Positions 52,902 to 62,282 of a stretch of DNA of 64,000 bases are shown here, piece after piece; the stretch's first letter is position 1, and each line of letters starts with the position of its first letter. The notes beneath the pieces are model-generated. The model had not been told where the DNA came from. It made no database searches and saw only the letters and a program-made list of their open reading frames with translations. The translations under genes and the position numbers were made by a program. Origin of the DNA: Pseudomonas sp. RIT409 (GTDB lineage: Bacteria > Pseudomonadota > Gammaproteobacteria > Pseudomonadales > Pseudomonadaceae); the NCBI RefSeq assembly GCF_003052515.2, contig NZ_QARE02000014.1, positions 62,001-126,000 of the forward strand. Direction: 5' to 3'.

Positions 52902-53816
52902 TCACGCCATCCGTCGCAGCGCGACCACCATGCCAGCGCCCAGAAGCGCCATGCCGACGATCAGGCTCGGAAACGAAATCCACCAGGGCACGCCGGCGGT
53001 CATCATGCTGAACTCCGACATCCCGCCAATGCCGGCAATCAGGTTCAAGGGCAGGAACACCACGTTGATCAGGGTGAGCTTGCGCAGCGCGAGGTTCATG
53101 CCGTTGTTGGCCAGGTTGCCGCGCGATTCGATGAGGTTGGCAAACACCTTCGCGTGGATCCTGGCCTGTTGATAGCTTTGTTCGTTTTCGATGATCAGGT
53201 CGTTGAGCACCTGCAACTGGTGGTCGCTGAACCCGTGTCGTTGGCCGTGACTGCGCAGCAGGGTGAGCACCGTGCCGTTGCCATGGATCGCGTTCACGTA
53301 ATACACGAGGCTTTCGCTGAGGTTGTACATCTGCGCCAGTTGCCGGTTGTCCATCGTCTGGGTGAATTGCTGTTGAATCTCTCGGGCCACGTGTTTCACC
53401 ACCCGCAGATGCCCCAGGTAGTGATGAACACTTTCAGCCAGCAGCGCCATCAGTACATCCAGCGGGCCGGCCAGGTCGGGCGCCTCGTTCAGGCTCGACA
53501 GCAGCGAATTGCTGGCGCAAATCACCCCCAGGCGCCGTTCACTCAGCACCACGCCGAACGACGACACATTGAAGGCGCGGCCATCGAAGCTTTCCGGGCG
53601 TTTCCAGATCAGGAACAGGTGATCGGGCTTGATTTCGATGCGGGCCACTTCGTCCGGGTCCAGTGAAGAGGCGATCGCTTGGGCGCCGACGCCAAGCCGT
53701 TCCTGCAACGCCTTCTGTTCAAGGGCGTCCGGTGCGGTGCACAGCCATACTTCGGCGTGAGTTTCAGGCGCGGCGCGCAGCGCACCGGATTCGATGCAAT
53801 AGCCGTCGATCATCAT
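52902..53816 (-). CDS. CorA/ZntB-like divalent cation transporter
   Basis: 304 residues. A large N-terminal cytoplasmic domain and helices (about 1-240), a long coiled helix (QQARIHAKVFANLIESRGNLANNGMNLALRKLTLINVVFLPLNLIA), then two C-terminal membrane helices. The signature Gly-Met-Asn loop of CorA is replaced by Gly-Met-Ser (265-267, GIGGMSEFS), seen in some ZntB-like homologues, so ion choice may differ. The start directly follows the rimK-like stop with no gap. Confidence 0.85.
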   Translation of the reverse strand: MMIDGYCIESGALRAAPETHAEVWLCTAPDALEQKALQERLGVGAQAIASSLDPDEVARIEIKPDHLFLIWKRPESFDGRAFNVSSFGVVLSERRLGVICASNSLLSSLNEAPDLAGPLDVLMALLAESVHHYLGHLRVVKHVAREIQQQFTQTMDNRQLAQMYNLSESLVYYVNAIHGNGTVLTLLRSHGQRHGFSDHQLQVLNDLIIENEQSYQQARIHAKVFANLIESRGNLANNGMNLALRKLTLINVVFLPLNLIAGIGGMSEFSMMTAGVPWWISFPSLIVGMALLGAGMVVALRRMA

Positions 53817-55397
53817 TCACCACGCCTGGCCGCGGTGTTTGCGTTCCAGCCGTTGGGTGAAGGCCTGCAACACCCGGCGATACAACTCGTCGCCCAACAC
53901 AGCGTCTTCGATGCCCGCGTCCAGGTTGGGGTTGTCGTTCACTTCGATGACCAGTACCCGATCGCCGGTCTGCTTGAGGTCGACGCCATACAGCCCGTCC
54001 CCGATCAGGCGGGCGGTGTCCACGGCCAGTTTCACCACCTCGGGTGGCGCCAGTTCCACCGGCACTGCGCGACACTGGCCGTTGACCTCGCCTGCGACAG
54101 CCTTGTGGTTGTAAATCTGCCAGTGCCCCTTGGACATGAAGTACTGACAGGCGTAGAGGGCTTCGCCGTTGAGCACACCCACTCGCCAGTCGTATTCGGT
54201 GTAGCAATATTCCTGGGCGAGCAGCAGCACCGAGTGCTCGAACAGCTCGTGGGCGGCGGCCATCAGGGCGGGGGTGTCGGTAACCTTGATCACCCCGCGC
54301 GAGAAGCAACCATCTGGGATCTTCAGCACCAGGGGAAAGCCCAGGCGGCGCCTTACGTGTTCCAGCTCTTGCGCGCGATCCTTGTAGAGAATTTCCGTGG
54401 CAGGCATGCCCAGCCCCCGGCGTTTCAGCAAGTCAGCGAGGTAGACCTTGTTGGTGCAGCGAAGAATCGAGGCGGGGTCGTCGATCACCACCAGGCCTTC
54501 GCGCTCGGCTTTTTTCGCAAAGCGGTAGGTGTGATCGTCCACCCGCGTCGTTTCGCGGATGAACAGCGCATCGAACTCGGCCAGGCGTGCGTAATCCTTC
54601 TTCTCGATCAACTCGACATCGATGCCGAGCCGTTGACCGGTCTGGATAAAACGTTCCAGCGCCTCAGGGTTGGAAGGGGGGAGAGCTTCAGTCGGATCGT
54701 GCAGGATGGCCAGATCGTAACGCGCCACCCGGCGGGAGGCAGGCTGACGCCAAGTGCGGCGATTGAAGGCATCCAGCGCGTCGGCGAAAACGTGCTGCTG
54801 TTCGTCGCGCAGCCTATGCAGCGCACCGGCTTTGATCCCCGCGATCTGCCAGGTCTCGCCTCGACGAAATTCCACCAGCAGGATAGGGCAGGGGAAAATC
54901 TCGAACAGTTGGCGGCCAATTTCCTGCAGCGAGGCGATGGAGGCTTTGCCGAAGTACAGCGACAGGGTGAATGCCTCGGTGCTGCCGTAAGGGTGGTTGG
55001 CCAGCGCCCGTTCCAGAGTGCGTTCCAGGTCGTCCAGTCCGACCCCGTACAGCGCTTTGCGGGCCAGTTCGCTGACCGTTCTCACCGAAGGAAACACCTT
55101 GTGCCCACGGGCTTCTGCGAGCAACGAGCAGTAGTAACCCTGCCCCAGGTATTTGTAATGACGGCACAGGTTGATGACCTGGGTGCGATGGGGAAAATCA
55201 TCGCTGTGTTCGAGGTAGTCCTGCGCCAGCATCAGGCTTTCGCTGGGCAAGTAGTCGGCCCAGTCCTCTTTGCGCTCCACCAGAATCAGCAGTCGACTGC
55301 CGGAAGGGTGGGCACTGGGAGGTTCCTCGACCAGAGAGATTGTCGAACGTTCGGATTTGTCCAATACTGCGTTCACGTTGGCTGGCACCGCTGACAT
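53817..55397 (-). CDS. RimK-family ATP-grasp ligase with N-terminal RLAN-type domain
   Basis: 526 residues. The N-terminal part (about 1-230, from RLLILVERKEDWADYLPSESLMLAQDYL) is the domain fused to RimK-like ligases in such operons. The C-terminal half is ATP-grasp: DDPASILRCTNKVYLADLLKRRGLGMP, FPLVLKIPDGCFSRGVIKV, YTEYDWRVGVLNGEALYACQY and VIEVNDNPNLDAGIEDAVLG (metal-binding E-x-N). It should join amino acids (often glutamate) to a peptide or protein. Co-transcribed with the CorA-like gene and divergent from a GNAT-C39 fusion. Confidence 0.87.
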   Translation of the reverse strand: MSAVPANVNAVLDKSERSTISLVEEPPSAHPSGSRLLILVERKEDWADYLPSESLMLAQDYLEHSDDFPHRTQVINLCRHYKYLGQGYYCSLLAEARGHKVFPSVRTVSELARKALYGVGLDDLERTLERALANHPYGSTEAFTLSLYFGKASIASLQEIGRQLFEIFPCPILLVEFRRGETWQIAGIKAGALHRLRDEQQHVFADALDAFNRRTWRQPASRRVARYDLAILHDPTEALPPSNPEALERFIQTGQRLGIDVELIEKKDYARLAEFDALFIRETTRVDDHTYRFAKKAEREGLVVIDDPASILRCTNKVYLADLLKRRGLGMPATEILYKDRAQELEHVRRRLGFPLVLKIPDGCFSRGVIKVTDTPALMAAAHELFEHSVLLLAQEYCYTEYDWRVGVLNGEALYACQYFMSKGHWQIYNHKAVAGEVNGQCRAVPVELAPPEVVKLAVDTARLIGDGLYGVDLKQTGDRVLVIEVNDNPNLDAGIEDAVLGDELYRRVLQAFTQRLERKHRGQAW

Positions 55398-55491
55398 GAG
55401 TAATCGATCCGTGTTGAAGAAGACGCCGCTTCAATAAATCACGGGCCTTTGGCCCTGTCCCGGTTCGTTACTCAAACATTACGGTGTCGCC

Positions 55492-56589
55492 ATGCTTTTT
55501 GATGTTCGCTTTGCGTCGATGGACGATGTGCAGGCTCTGGTGGAACTGGAGCAGGCCTGTTTTACCCTCGATCGGTTGAGCTCGCGCAATTTCCAGTGGA
55601 TGGTCAGCCGGGCGAATGCCTGCCTGATGGTCGTGACGGCACAGGACTGTCTGGCCGGATACGCCCTGTTGCTGTTTCATCGCGGCACTTCCCTGGCTCG
55701 GCTCTATTCGATTGCCGTCAGTCAAACCTGGCGGGGGCACGGCCTGGGTCAGCGCTTGTTGGACGAGGCGCAGGCCTGTGCACTCGCTCGCAATTGCGCC
55801 TGGCTGCGGCTGGAAGTTCGCCCCGATAACCCCGCCGCGATCAGCCTGTACGAGGCCAACGGCTTTGAGCGCTTTGCGATCGTCGAAGACTATTACGAAG
55901 ACCACGCCGAAGCGTTGCGTTACGAGAAGCGCCTGTTGCGCGACGCCCCGGCGCCCGCTCGCCACGTACCGTATTACCCCCAGACGACCGAGTTCACCTG
56001 CGGCGCTGCCTGCCTGCTGATGGCCATGGCAGCCCTGGACGCGCAACGCTCGATGAGCCGTCCTGAAGAAATCCAGCTCTGGCGGGAGGCGACCACCATC
56101 TTCATGACCGCAGGCCACGGCGGCTGCAGTCCGCAAGGTCTTGCGCTGGCGGCATGGCGGCGCGGGTTCGACGTGCGGCTTGTGGTCAGTGCGCCAGGCT
56201 CGCTGTTTCTGGAGGGTGTTCGCAGCCTGGAGAAGAAAGCCATCATGACGCTGGTGGAAGACAATTTCGCCCAGGCGCTGGGCGAGACGCAGGTGGAGCA
56301 GGTGCTGTCCTCCACCCTGGATATCCGTGGGGCCCTGGCCGAAGGCTTCAAGCCGGTGGTGCTGATCAGCAGCTACCGATTCACCCGCCTCAAGGCGCCA
56401 CATTGGGTGTTGATCACCGGCTGCGATGACGACTTCGTCTACTTGCACGACCCCGACGTGGACCACAGCCGCTACAAGCGCGGCCTCGATTGCCAGCACT
56501 TGCCGGTCAGCCACGGCGAATTTCAGCGCATGACCGTGTTCGGTCGCCGAAGGGTTCGGGCCGCCGTCATGTTGCGCAGGCGTTCGTGA
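55492..56589 (+). CDS. GNAT acetyltransferase fused to C39-like cysteine peptidase
   Basis: 365 residues. Residues 1-155 are a GNAT domain (YSIAVSQTWRGHGLGQRLLDEA, then RLEVRPDNPAAISLYEANGF). Residues about 158-365 are a C39-type papain-like peptidase: Cys170 in TEFTCGAACLLMAM, His in PHWVLITGCDDDFVYLHDPD, with the Asp following. No leader or membrane part. Divergent from the RimK-type ligase gene (94-base gap). Such ligase plus GNAT-peptidase pairs have been proposed to modify and cleave peptides; the target is unknown. Confidence 0.87.
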   Translation: MLFDVRFASMDDVQALVELEQACFTLDRLSSRNFQWMVSRANACLMVVTAQDCLAGYALLLFHRGTSLARLYSIAVSQTWRGHGLGQRLLDEAQACALARNCAWLRLEVRPDNPAAISLYEANGFERFAIVEDYYEDHAEALRYEKRLLRDAPAPARHVPYYPQTTEFTCGAACLLMAMAALDAQRSMSRPEEIQLWREATTIFMTAGHGGCSPQGLALAAWRRGFDVRLVVSAPGSLFLEGVRSLEKKAIMTLVEDNFAQALGETQVEQVLSSTLDIRGALAEGFKPVVLISSYRFTRLKAPHWVLITGCDDDFVYLHDPDVDHSRYKRGLDCQHLPVSHGEFQRMTVFGRRRVRAAVMLRRRS

Positions 56590-56643
56590 GCCTCGCGCCT
56601 CCCGTCACGTGTGTGCCAGTCGATAATGGCCCTACCGGGGCGA

Positions 56644-58236
56644 TCACGCCGACACCGCAAGCCCCGGCAAGGTGACCGTGACCCGTGCGCCGGACTGGCC
56701 ATCCTCCCGGTTCGCCATGCGAATCTGGCCGCCAGCGGCCTCGATGATGGAACGGCAGATCGGTAAGCCCATGCCCATGCCGGTGCTCTTGGTGGTGAAG
56801 AAACTCTGGAACACCTTGTCTTCCAGGCCCGGCGCAATTCCAGGCCCGCTGTCCAGGACTTCGATGCGCAGTTGCCGACCGTCCGGACAGTCGCTGCGCA
56901 GCGTCAATGCCCTGGGTGAACGGTTGGCAGAGGCCATCGCCTGAGCGGCATTCATGACCAGATTGACGATGACTTGCTGCAGCAATACGCGGTCCGCTCT
57001 TACCGGCGGCAACGCGCCGGTCAGATCCAGGGTCAGGCGAATGGAGTGCTTGCGCAGTTCATGGTCGGTGAACTTCAGGGAATCCTGCACCACTTCGTTG
57101 AGCGACACCTGCGTCTCTTCAGCCGGGCGACGCAGTGCCATGGCACGGATGCGGCCGATGACGTCATCGGTCCGTTGCGCCTCGCCGATGATCTGCAGCA
57201 GGGCATTTTCGACTTCCTGAAGATCGGGCTGCGGGCGTTTCAGCCAGCGCAGCGCCGCCTGGGCATAGGTGGAAATCGAGGTCAGCGGCTGTTTGATTTC
57301 GTGGGTGATGGATGCGCTCAGCTCGCCGAGTATCGAGATACGCGCGACATGGGCGAGTTCGGTTTGCATGATCTCCAGCGCGTGGCGCGCCGCCGCCAGT
57401 TCCGAGAGGTCGATGATGCCGATCAGAATCACCCCTCGGGCCAGGTTTTCCTTGGAAAAGCAGGCAGTGAACAGGCATTCGAACACGTTGCCTTCCAGGG
57501 TTCTGAGCCGTGTGACCTCAATGTTGTTGGGCAGGCCGGCGAGGGATTTGACCACGCAGCGGGCATACACCTGAATGCTTTCGTCTGGCCAATAGCGGTC
57601 GATCGTTCCGAGCATTTCGTTGCGGTCGCCCCGCCCGAACAAACGCAGGCTGTGGTCGTTCAGGTCCAGCACCCGAGTGCTTTGCATCATGTCGCGCACG
57701 ACCTCGGGATGAGCCAGGAAATACGGCTCCAGGTCCCGCACGCCGGCGTCCAGCAGCGCCCGGATCTTGGGGCCGACAGCAGTGAAGTCCAATTCCCAGA
57801 AGGACGCCGCCATGGCCTGAAACAGATTGCGGTAACGGTACTCGCTGGCCTTGAGGTGGCGCTCCAGGTCCTTGGCCGAGGAAATGTCATAGCCTGTTTC
57901 CAGAATGCCGACCGGGTTGCCGCCAGCATCCTTGAGCAGGGACCAGCGAGCGTTCACCAGTCGGCGGTCACCGCTTCCGGTCAGTCGCGACAATTCCCCT
58001 TCCCAGTAGCCGTCTGCGAGCACCTGGGCATCGGCCGTCGAATGCGCATCGCAGCCATGCTTGCATTTGAGCAAGGTACGCGCGTTGGCGCCGAGTGCGG
58101 TGTGCGAGGGCCATCCGTACAGCGCGGCGGACGCCGAGTTCCAGAAGTGAATCGTTCCTTCCATGTCCCGCACGAATACCGCGTCGTGAAAACGCTCGAA
58201 CACCTCGGCCTCAGCACGGGAGAGGGGGGGCGTCAT
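56644..58236 (-). CDS. Soluble PAS-PAS histidine kinase, FixL-like
   Basis: 530 residues. Two PAS-type domains (about 8-125 and 135-285; the first contains CKHGCDAH, a cysteine/histidine cluster that might bind metal), HisKA with His312 (SITHEIKQPLTS), HATPase with NLVMNAAQAM, EVLDSGPGIAPG and GMGMGLPICRS. The HEIKQPL box is typical of FixL-type kinases that pair with FixJ-like regulators; one lies at 62540. Last gene of the adh-ahpD-hydrolase operon, 63 bases after the hydrolase gene. Confidence 0.88.
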   Translation of the reverse strand: MTPPLSRAEAEVFERFHDAVFVRDMEGTIHFWNSASAALYGWPSHTALGANARTLLKCKHGCDAHSTADAQVLADGYWEGELSRLTGSGDRRLVNARWSLLKDAGGNPVGILETGYDISSAKDLERHLKASEYRYRNLFQAMAASFWELDFTAVGPKIRALLDAGVRDLEPYFLAHPEVVRDMMQSTRVLDLNDHSLRLFGRGDRNEMLGTIDRYWPDESIQVYARCVVKSLAGLPNNIEVTRLRTLEGNVFECLFTACFSKENLARGVILIGIIDLSELAAARHALEIMQTELAHVARISILGELSASITHEIKQPLTSISTYAQAALRWLKRPQPDLQEVENALLQIIGEAQRTDDVIGRIRAMALRRPAEETQVSLNEVVQDSLKFTDHELRKHSIRLTLDLTGALPPVRADRVLLQQVIVNLVMNAAQAMASANRSPRALTLRSDCPDGRQLRIEVLDSGPGIAPGLEDKVFQSFFTTKSTGMGMGLPICRSIIEAAGGQIRMANREDGQSGARVTVTLPGLAVSA

Positions 58237-58299
58237 GGGATTGTTCTCCGCGCACTGTCAGGGTGATGTGTTGCGGTAGGGTGTCGGGCGGGCATGCGC

Positions 58300-59100
58300 T
58301 CAGGCCTCACCCGCCAGAAACGCGACCGCGCTGGCGATGGTCCGGGCATCCCCGAGTATCCGACGGTGCCCCAGCCCCTCCGTCACCTGCAATCTGGCTT
58401 CCGGCCAGGCCGCCTGCAAGGCCCTGGATTGAGACAGATCGACGACTCGGTCACTGCTGTCATGAATGATCAGCCCTGCATGATGAAGGTTTGCAGTCAA
58501 ACTCGACAGCGTTGTCGAATCCAGGTCGACCCCGGTGAAGGTTTCGACCCACGCCTCAAAGCGCAATGCAAGCCCTTGTTCGAGCCCCTGGGCGCGTGCC
58601 GTTCCGGTGACGACCTGTTTCATCGAGCTCGGCCCACACAGGTGCACACTCTTTTGCACCGACAAGCCGTTGGCCAGCGCCCACAGCGCCGCGGTCGAGC
58701 CGGCGGAGTGGGCGATCAGCGCTTCGAACCCGCCGCCCGCCTGGGCCAGGCTCAAGGCGCATCGCGCCGTGTGGATCATGCTCGAAGCCGCCCCGTCGGA
58801 GTCGCCGTGGCCTGGCGCATCGAAGAGCACCACGCTGCGACCCGCTGCGAGCAGCGGCGCCACGAACCCGGCCAAGTGCGAGCCACGACTGCACCAGCCG
58901 TGCATGAGCAGCACGCGAGGGCCGTCGCCGAAGGTCCAGTAGGCGACCTCCTGTCGATCCAGGGTCAGGGAAGTCCGCCTGCCCGTGGCCAGGAACGCCA
59001 CTTCTTCGGCAGAGGCCGGCACGCGCTCCGGAATCGCGAAAGCTTCGCACGCAGCACGCAGTTCGGGGTCCGCCGGGAGAAAGGATAGGAGGCTGTTCAA
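58300..59100 (-). CDS. Alpha/beta hydrolase
   Basis: 266 residues. VLLMHGWCSRGSHLAGFV holds the oxyanion region, LIAHSAGS the nucleophile serine, SSDRVVDL the acid and TEGLGHRRIL the histidine. No signal peptide. It lies 25 bases after the AhpD-like gene in a four-gene operon, which suggests hydrolysis of an ester that yields an alcohol for the dehydrogenase (inference). Confidence 0.85.
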   Translation of the reverse strand: MNSLLSFLPADPELRAACEAFAIPERVPASAEEVAFLATGRRTSLTLDRQEVAYWTFGDGPRVLLMHGWCSRGSHLAGFVAPLLAAGRSVVLFDAPGHGDSDGAASSMIHTARCALSLAQAGGGFEALIAHSAGSTAALWALANGLSVQKSVHLCGPSSMKQVVTGTARAQGLEQGLALRFEAWVETFTGVDLDSTTLSSLTANLHHAGLIIHDSSDRVVDLSQSRALQAAWPEARLQVTEGLGHRRILGDARTIASAVAFLAGEA

Positions 59101-59125
59101 AACGACATCCTTGCCACAAAGGCGG

Positions 59126-59662
59126 CTATTCGGGTTTGGGAAAGTCGACGACGGTATCGTTGATGCGGTTGAACACGTTGGTAAAGGTGATCACCGAAAT
59201 TGCCAGGCCGATGTGCACGATGTCTTCGCCCTGGTAGCCCACCGCTTGCAGCGCCTGCACCTGCGATTCCGGCAGCGTGCCGGGATTGAGCGCCAGGTGG
59301 CGTACGAATGACACCAGGGCATCTCGACGGGCATCACCGGTCGTTACGCCGTCACGGATCGCGTGCAGCGTGTCGGGAGACAGGCCGACCAGCTTGCCGA
59401 CCATGCTGTGCGCAGCGACGCAGTAGTCGCAGCCCGCCAGTTCGCTGATGACCAGCTTGACGGTTTCCTGGTCCGGTTTGCTCAAGGGGCCGCTGGCGAG
59501 CACCTTATCGGCTGCGAGCATCGCCTGCAGTGCGGCTGGCGCCAGGCTGGCGAGCGCCGCGTAGGCGTTGGGCACCTTGCCTACGGATTTCTTGATGCTG
59601 GCGTAAGTCTCGGCTGTGGCGCCTGTGGCTTGGTCGGCGGGAATAGCAGTGAAACGAGGCAT
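59126..59662 (-). CDS. Carboxymuconolactone decarboxylase/AhpD-like protein
   Basis: 178 residues from the ATG at 59662 (GGAGA upstream). ELAGCDYCVAAHSMVGKL carries the E-x3-C-x2-C-x3-H peroxidase site of AhpD-type proteins, so peroxide or thiol chemistry is more likely than lactone decarboxylation. The frame continues upstream into the ADH end, but no good start is there. Middle of the operon. Confidence 0.86.
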   Translation of the reverse strand: MPRFTAIPADQATGATAETYASIKKSVGKVPNAYAALASLAPAALQAMLAADKVLASGPLSKPDQETVKLVISELAGCDYCVAAHSMVGKLVGLSPDTLHAIRDGVTTGDARRDALVSFVRHLALNPGTLPESQVQALQAVGYQGEDIVHIGLAISVITFTNVFNRINDTVVDFPKPE

Positions 59663-59760
59663 TGATTTCTCTCCGCAGCAGTGTGGGCAAGGGACAGTTC
59701 CGTCCCGGTGGGTGACCCTACAGGCCAAGGCGCTGCTGTACGTAGCGCCCTGGCCAACGT

Positions 59761-60801
59761 TCAACTGGCGTTCGCTGTCTGCGCGCCCATGACCAGCACG
59801 GCGCGCAACTTGACGTCGGCGCGCATCATCCGCGCGTAGGCCTGCGGCGCCTGTTCAAGCGGGAAGGTTTCCACCAGCGGCCGGATCTGTTGCAGGTTGG
59901 CGAAGGCCAGCGTTTGCTCATTGTCGATGACCGTGCCGGTCAGGGCGCCGCTGACCGAGCGCGCACCGAAAATCAGGTCTGTGGCATTGACGGCCAAGGG
60001 CTCGCCCGGCACGGCCACGACCACCAGTTGCCCACGAGGGGACAGACCGGGAATGGTCTGCGCCATGCCTTGTGCGGTCGGTGCAGTGCCGAGCACCACT
60101 TTGGCCCCACCCAGGCTACGCAACGCCTCGGCGACGTTCTCGCTTGTCGCGTCGATGTAGCGGTGAGCGCCCAGCGACATGGCCAGCTCGGCCTTGTTGG
60201 CGCCGCGCGCAATCGCCACGGTATGGAAACCCATCTTGCGAGCGAACTGCACGCCCAGATGGCCGAGCCCGCCGAGCCCGTGGATGGCCACGACATCACC
60301 GGCCTGAGCACCTGAATGGCGCAGCGCATTGAAGGTCGTGAGGCCGGCACACAGCAGCGGAGCGGCTTCAGCGGCGTCCAGGTCTTCAGGCACCTTCACC
60401 AGCCCACGGGCCTCGGCAATCATGATTTCGGCATAACCGCCATCGGTGGTCATGCCGGTGATCACCGGATTCTGGCAGGTCACGGGATCCCCTTGCCGGC
60501 AGGACGGACAGGTGCCGTCTTCACCGGCCAGAAAGCCAACGCCCACCCGTTGACCGATACGCCAGCTCGGTACGCCATCGCCGAGTGCCTCGATGCGGCC
60601 AATCACTTCGTGGCCGGGGACACGGGGATATGGGACGCCCGCGAAACCCTCGACCGTGGCGCTGTCGGAATGGCACACACCGCAGGCTTCGATCCGGATG
60701 CGCACTTGGCCAGGGCCTGGCGTGGGAATCGGGCGCTCGACGAGTTCCAGTTGGCCTGGGGCGGTCGCGACGACGGCTTTATAGGTGGTCAGGGATGTCA
60801 T
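59761..60801 (-). CDS. Zinc-dependent alcohol dehydrogenase
   Basis: 346 residues. Catalytic zinc ligands in CGVCHSD and PGHEVIG; nucleotide fold IHGLGGLGHLGVQFARKMGF. The structural zinc loop has three cysteines (GTCPSCRQGDPVTCQ) with the first of the usual four absent, a variant known in related dehydrogenases. First gene of the operon; a GlxA-type AraC regulator is divergent. The substrate is unknown, perhaps a primary alcohol. Confidence 0.88.
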   Translation of the reverse strand: MTSLTTYKAVVATAPGQLELVERPIPTPGPGQVRIRIEACGVCHSDSATVEGFAGVPYPRVPGHEVIGRIEALGDGVPSWRIGQRVGVGFLAGEDGTCPSCRQGDPVTCQNPVITGMTTDGGYAEIMIAEARGLVKVPEDLDAAEAAPLLCAGLTTFNALRHSGAQAGDVVAIHGLGGLGHLGVQFARKMGFHTVAIARGANKAELAMSLGAHRYIDATSENVAEALRSLGGAKVVLGTAPTAQGMAQTIPGLSPRGQLVVVAVPGEPLAVNATDLIFGARSVSGALTGTVIDNEQTLAFANLQQIRPLVETFPLEQAPQAYARMMRADVKLRAVLVMGAQTANAS

Positions 60802-61256
60802 GATGGATCGCTCGCAATTAGGATGAATTGAACCGGCGCAGGGGAACTTGTGGATTGCTCAGTCATCGCCCTTGGCTCTTTGTTATCGAATAAAGAGAAA
60901 GTCTGCGATCAACGGGACATCCGCAACGTCGTTAGTTGACCCTTGGGTGTTCATTAGTACGAGTAGAAGAACGGGATGAATAGGATTCTGGTGCGAATTA
61001 CAGGGTTTCTCGGCACTTGGCTCGCTCTTTTTATAATGGGTGGCGCACAGCGGCACACTACAACACTCAATGCAGTTTGCCGTTCGCGTTAATGAATAAG
61101 AGGCCCTCGATGCAACCTGATATTCATTATAGGATGCGAAGCCATTCATCCTCTCGATGATCGCCACCGCATCGTGCGCATCGTGCAGGGCGTTGACGCG
61201 AAATAAAACGACATTTACGGTCATGTTTTCGGACATGGCGCTGGACGGAGTGGGGC
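60802..61256. promoter_or_regulatory. Low-GC divergent region between ADH operon and GlxA-type regulator
   Basis: 455 bases, visibly richer in A+T than the surroundings. It contains the inverted repeat CTCTTT-N10-AAAGAG (60876-60897). A 127-codon frame on the minus strand has no ribosome site and no recognisable protein, so I do not call it. Likely holds both promoters and binding sites for the AraC regulator. The composition hints at recently acquired or strongly regulatory DNA. Confidence 0.5.
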
Positions 61257-62243
61257 ATGCACACAATCGGCTACTTCCTGACCGATGGATTTCAGGTCAT
61301 GGCACTGGGCACCCAGTCGGTGTTCGAGTTCGCCAACGTCGTCGCCAGGGAGCAGGTCTATCAGGTCACCAATTATTCGTTGTCGGGGGGCGTGGTCGTG
61401 TCATCGATCGGCGCCTCGGTCAATACTCAGCCTGTGACGCCCGAATCGCGGGCCGATACCTGGATGGTGTCGGGTATCGTCGATCCAATCGGCCATGTCA
61501 GCACTGCCGAAGAACTCGGCTTCATTCAGCGCGCCGCCGGGCAGGCGCAGCGGGTGGGCGGGATGTGCACAGGGGCTTTCGTACTGGCCGAGGCCGGGCT
61601 GCTCGATGGCAAGAAAGTCACGACCCATTGGGCCTATGCCAGCGTTCTCAAGGAGCGGTTCCCCTTGACCCTCGTGGAAGCGGATTCCATTTTCATCAAT
61701 GACGGCGCCATCTGGACCTCCGCCGGCTTGTCCGCCGCGATGGACCTGGCCCTGGGGATGGTCGAGAAGGACCTGGGCCACGAGATCGCGAACAAGGTGG
61801 CACGGGTGCTGGTCATGTATCACCGACGCTCCGGCGGCCAGTCCCAGCATTCGGAAATGCTGAACATCGCGCCCAAATCCGACCGCGTGCAGGCGGCGCT
61901 GGATTACGCCCGATCTCACCTGAAAGATGACCTCAGTGCCGAGGCCCTGGCTCGCACCGTGCACCTGAGCGAACGTCAGTTTCGCCGAGTGTTTCTGTCC
62001 GAAACCGGACTGTCTCCGGCCAAGGCCGTCGAACAGCTTCGCCTGGAGACGGCGCGCAACATGCTTCAGCGCAGTCAGCACTCGCTGGAAATCATTGCGC
62101 GGGAAACCGGCTTCCGCGATCGGCGTCATTTGCGCGAAGTGTTCATTCGCAAACTTGGCGTATCGCCCCAGTCATTCCGGCGTGAGGCCAGAGAGGGCGA
62201 GAATGAATCAGTGAGCGACGCGTCTTCGGTCTCCGGCTCATAA
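61257..62243 (+). CDS. GlxA-family regulator: DJ-1/PfpI domain plus AraC helix-turn-helix
   Basis: 328 residues. Residues 1 to about 190 are DJ-1/PfpI-like (IGYFLTDGFQVMALGTQSVFEFAN, GGMCTGAFVLAEAGLLDGKKVTTHW with the elbow Cys), ending in YHRRSGGQSQHSEML. Two AraC helix-turn-helix units follow (AEALARTVHLSERQFRRVFLSETGLSPAKAVEQLRL and LEIIARETGFRDRRHLREVFIRKLGVSPQSFRR). Probably senses a small molecule and controls the divergent ADH operon. Confidence 0.9.
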   Translation: MHTIGYFLTDGFQVMALGTQSVFEFANVVAREQVYQVTNYSLSGGVVVSSIGASVNTQPVTPESRADTWMVSGIVDPIGHVSTAEELGFIQRAAGQAQRVGGMCTGAFVLAEAGLLDGKKVTTHWAYASVLKERFPLTLVEADSIFINDGAIWTSAGLSAAMDLALGMVEKDLGHEIANKVARVLVMYHRRSGGQSQHSEMLNIAPKSDRVQAALDYARSHLKDDLSAEALARTVHLSERQFRRVFLSETGLSPAKAVEQLRLETARNMLQRSQHSLEIIARETGFRDRRHLREVFIRKLGVSPQSFRREAREGENESVSDASSVSGS

Positions 62244-62282
62244 CGGCGATGACGTTTGCTGTAAGTCCTTTAGTTGCATCAG

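Noticed and set aside
53679-55394. Plus-strand open frame of about 570 codons over the ligase gene
   Set aside because: Antisense shadow of the RimK-type gene; low-complexity Gln/Val/His-rich product without family likeness and no ribosome site.
56974-58266. Plus-strand open frame of about 430 codons over the FixL-like kinase
   Set aside because: Antisense to a complete kinase with all motifs; no recognisable protein.
60883-61266. 127-codon minus-strand frame between the ADH and the GlxA-type regulator
   Set aside because: No ribosome site, no family likeness, cysteine- and serine-rich composition, and it covers the likely divergent promoters.
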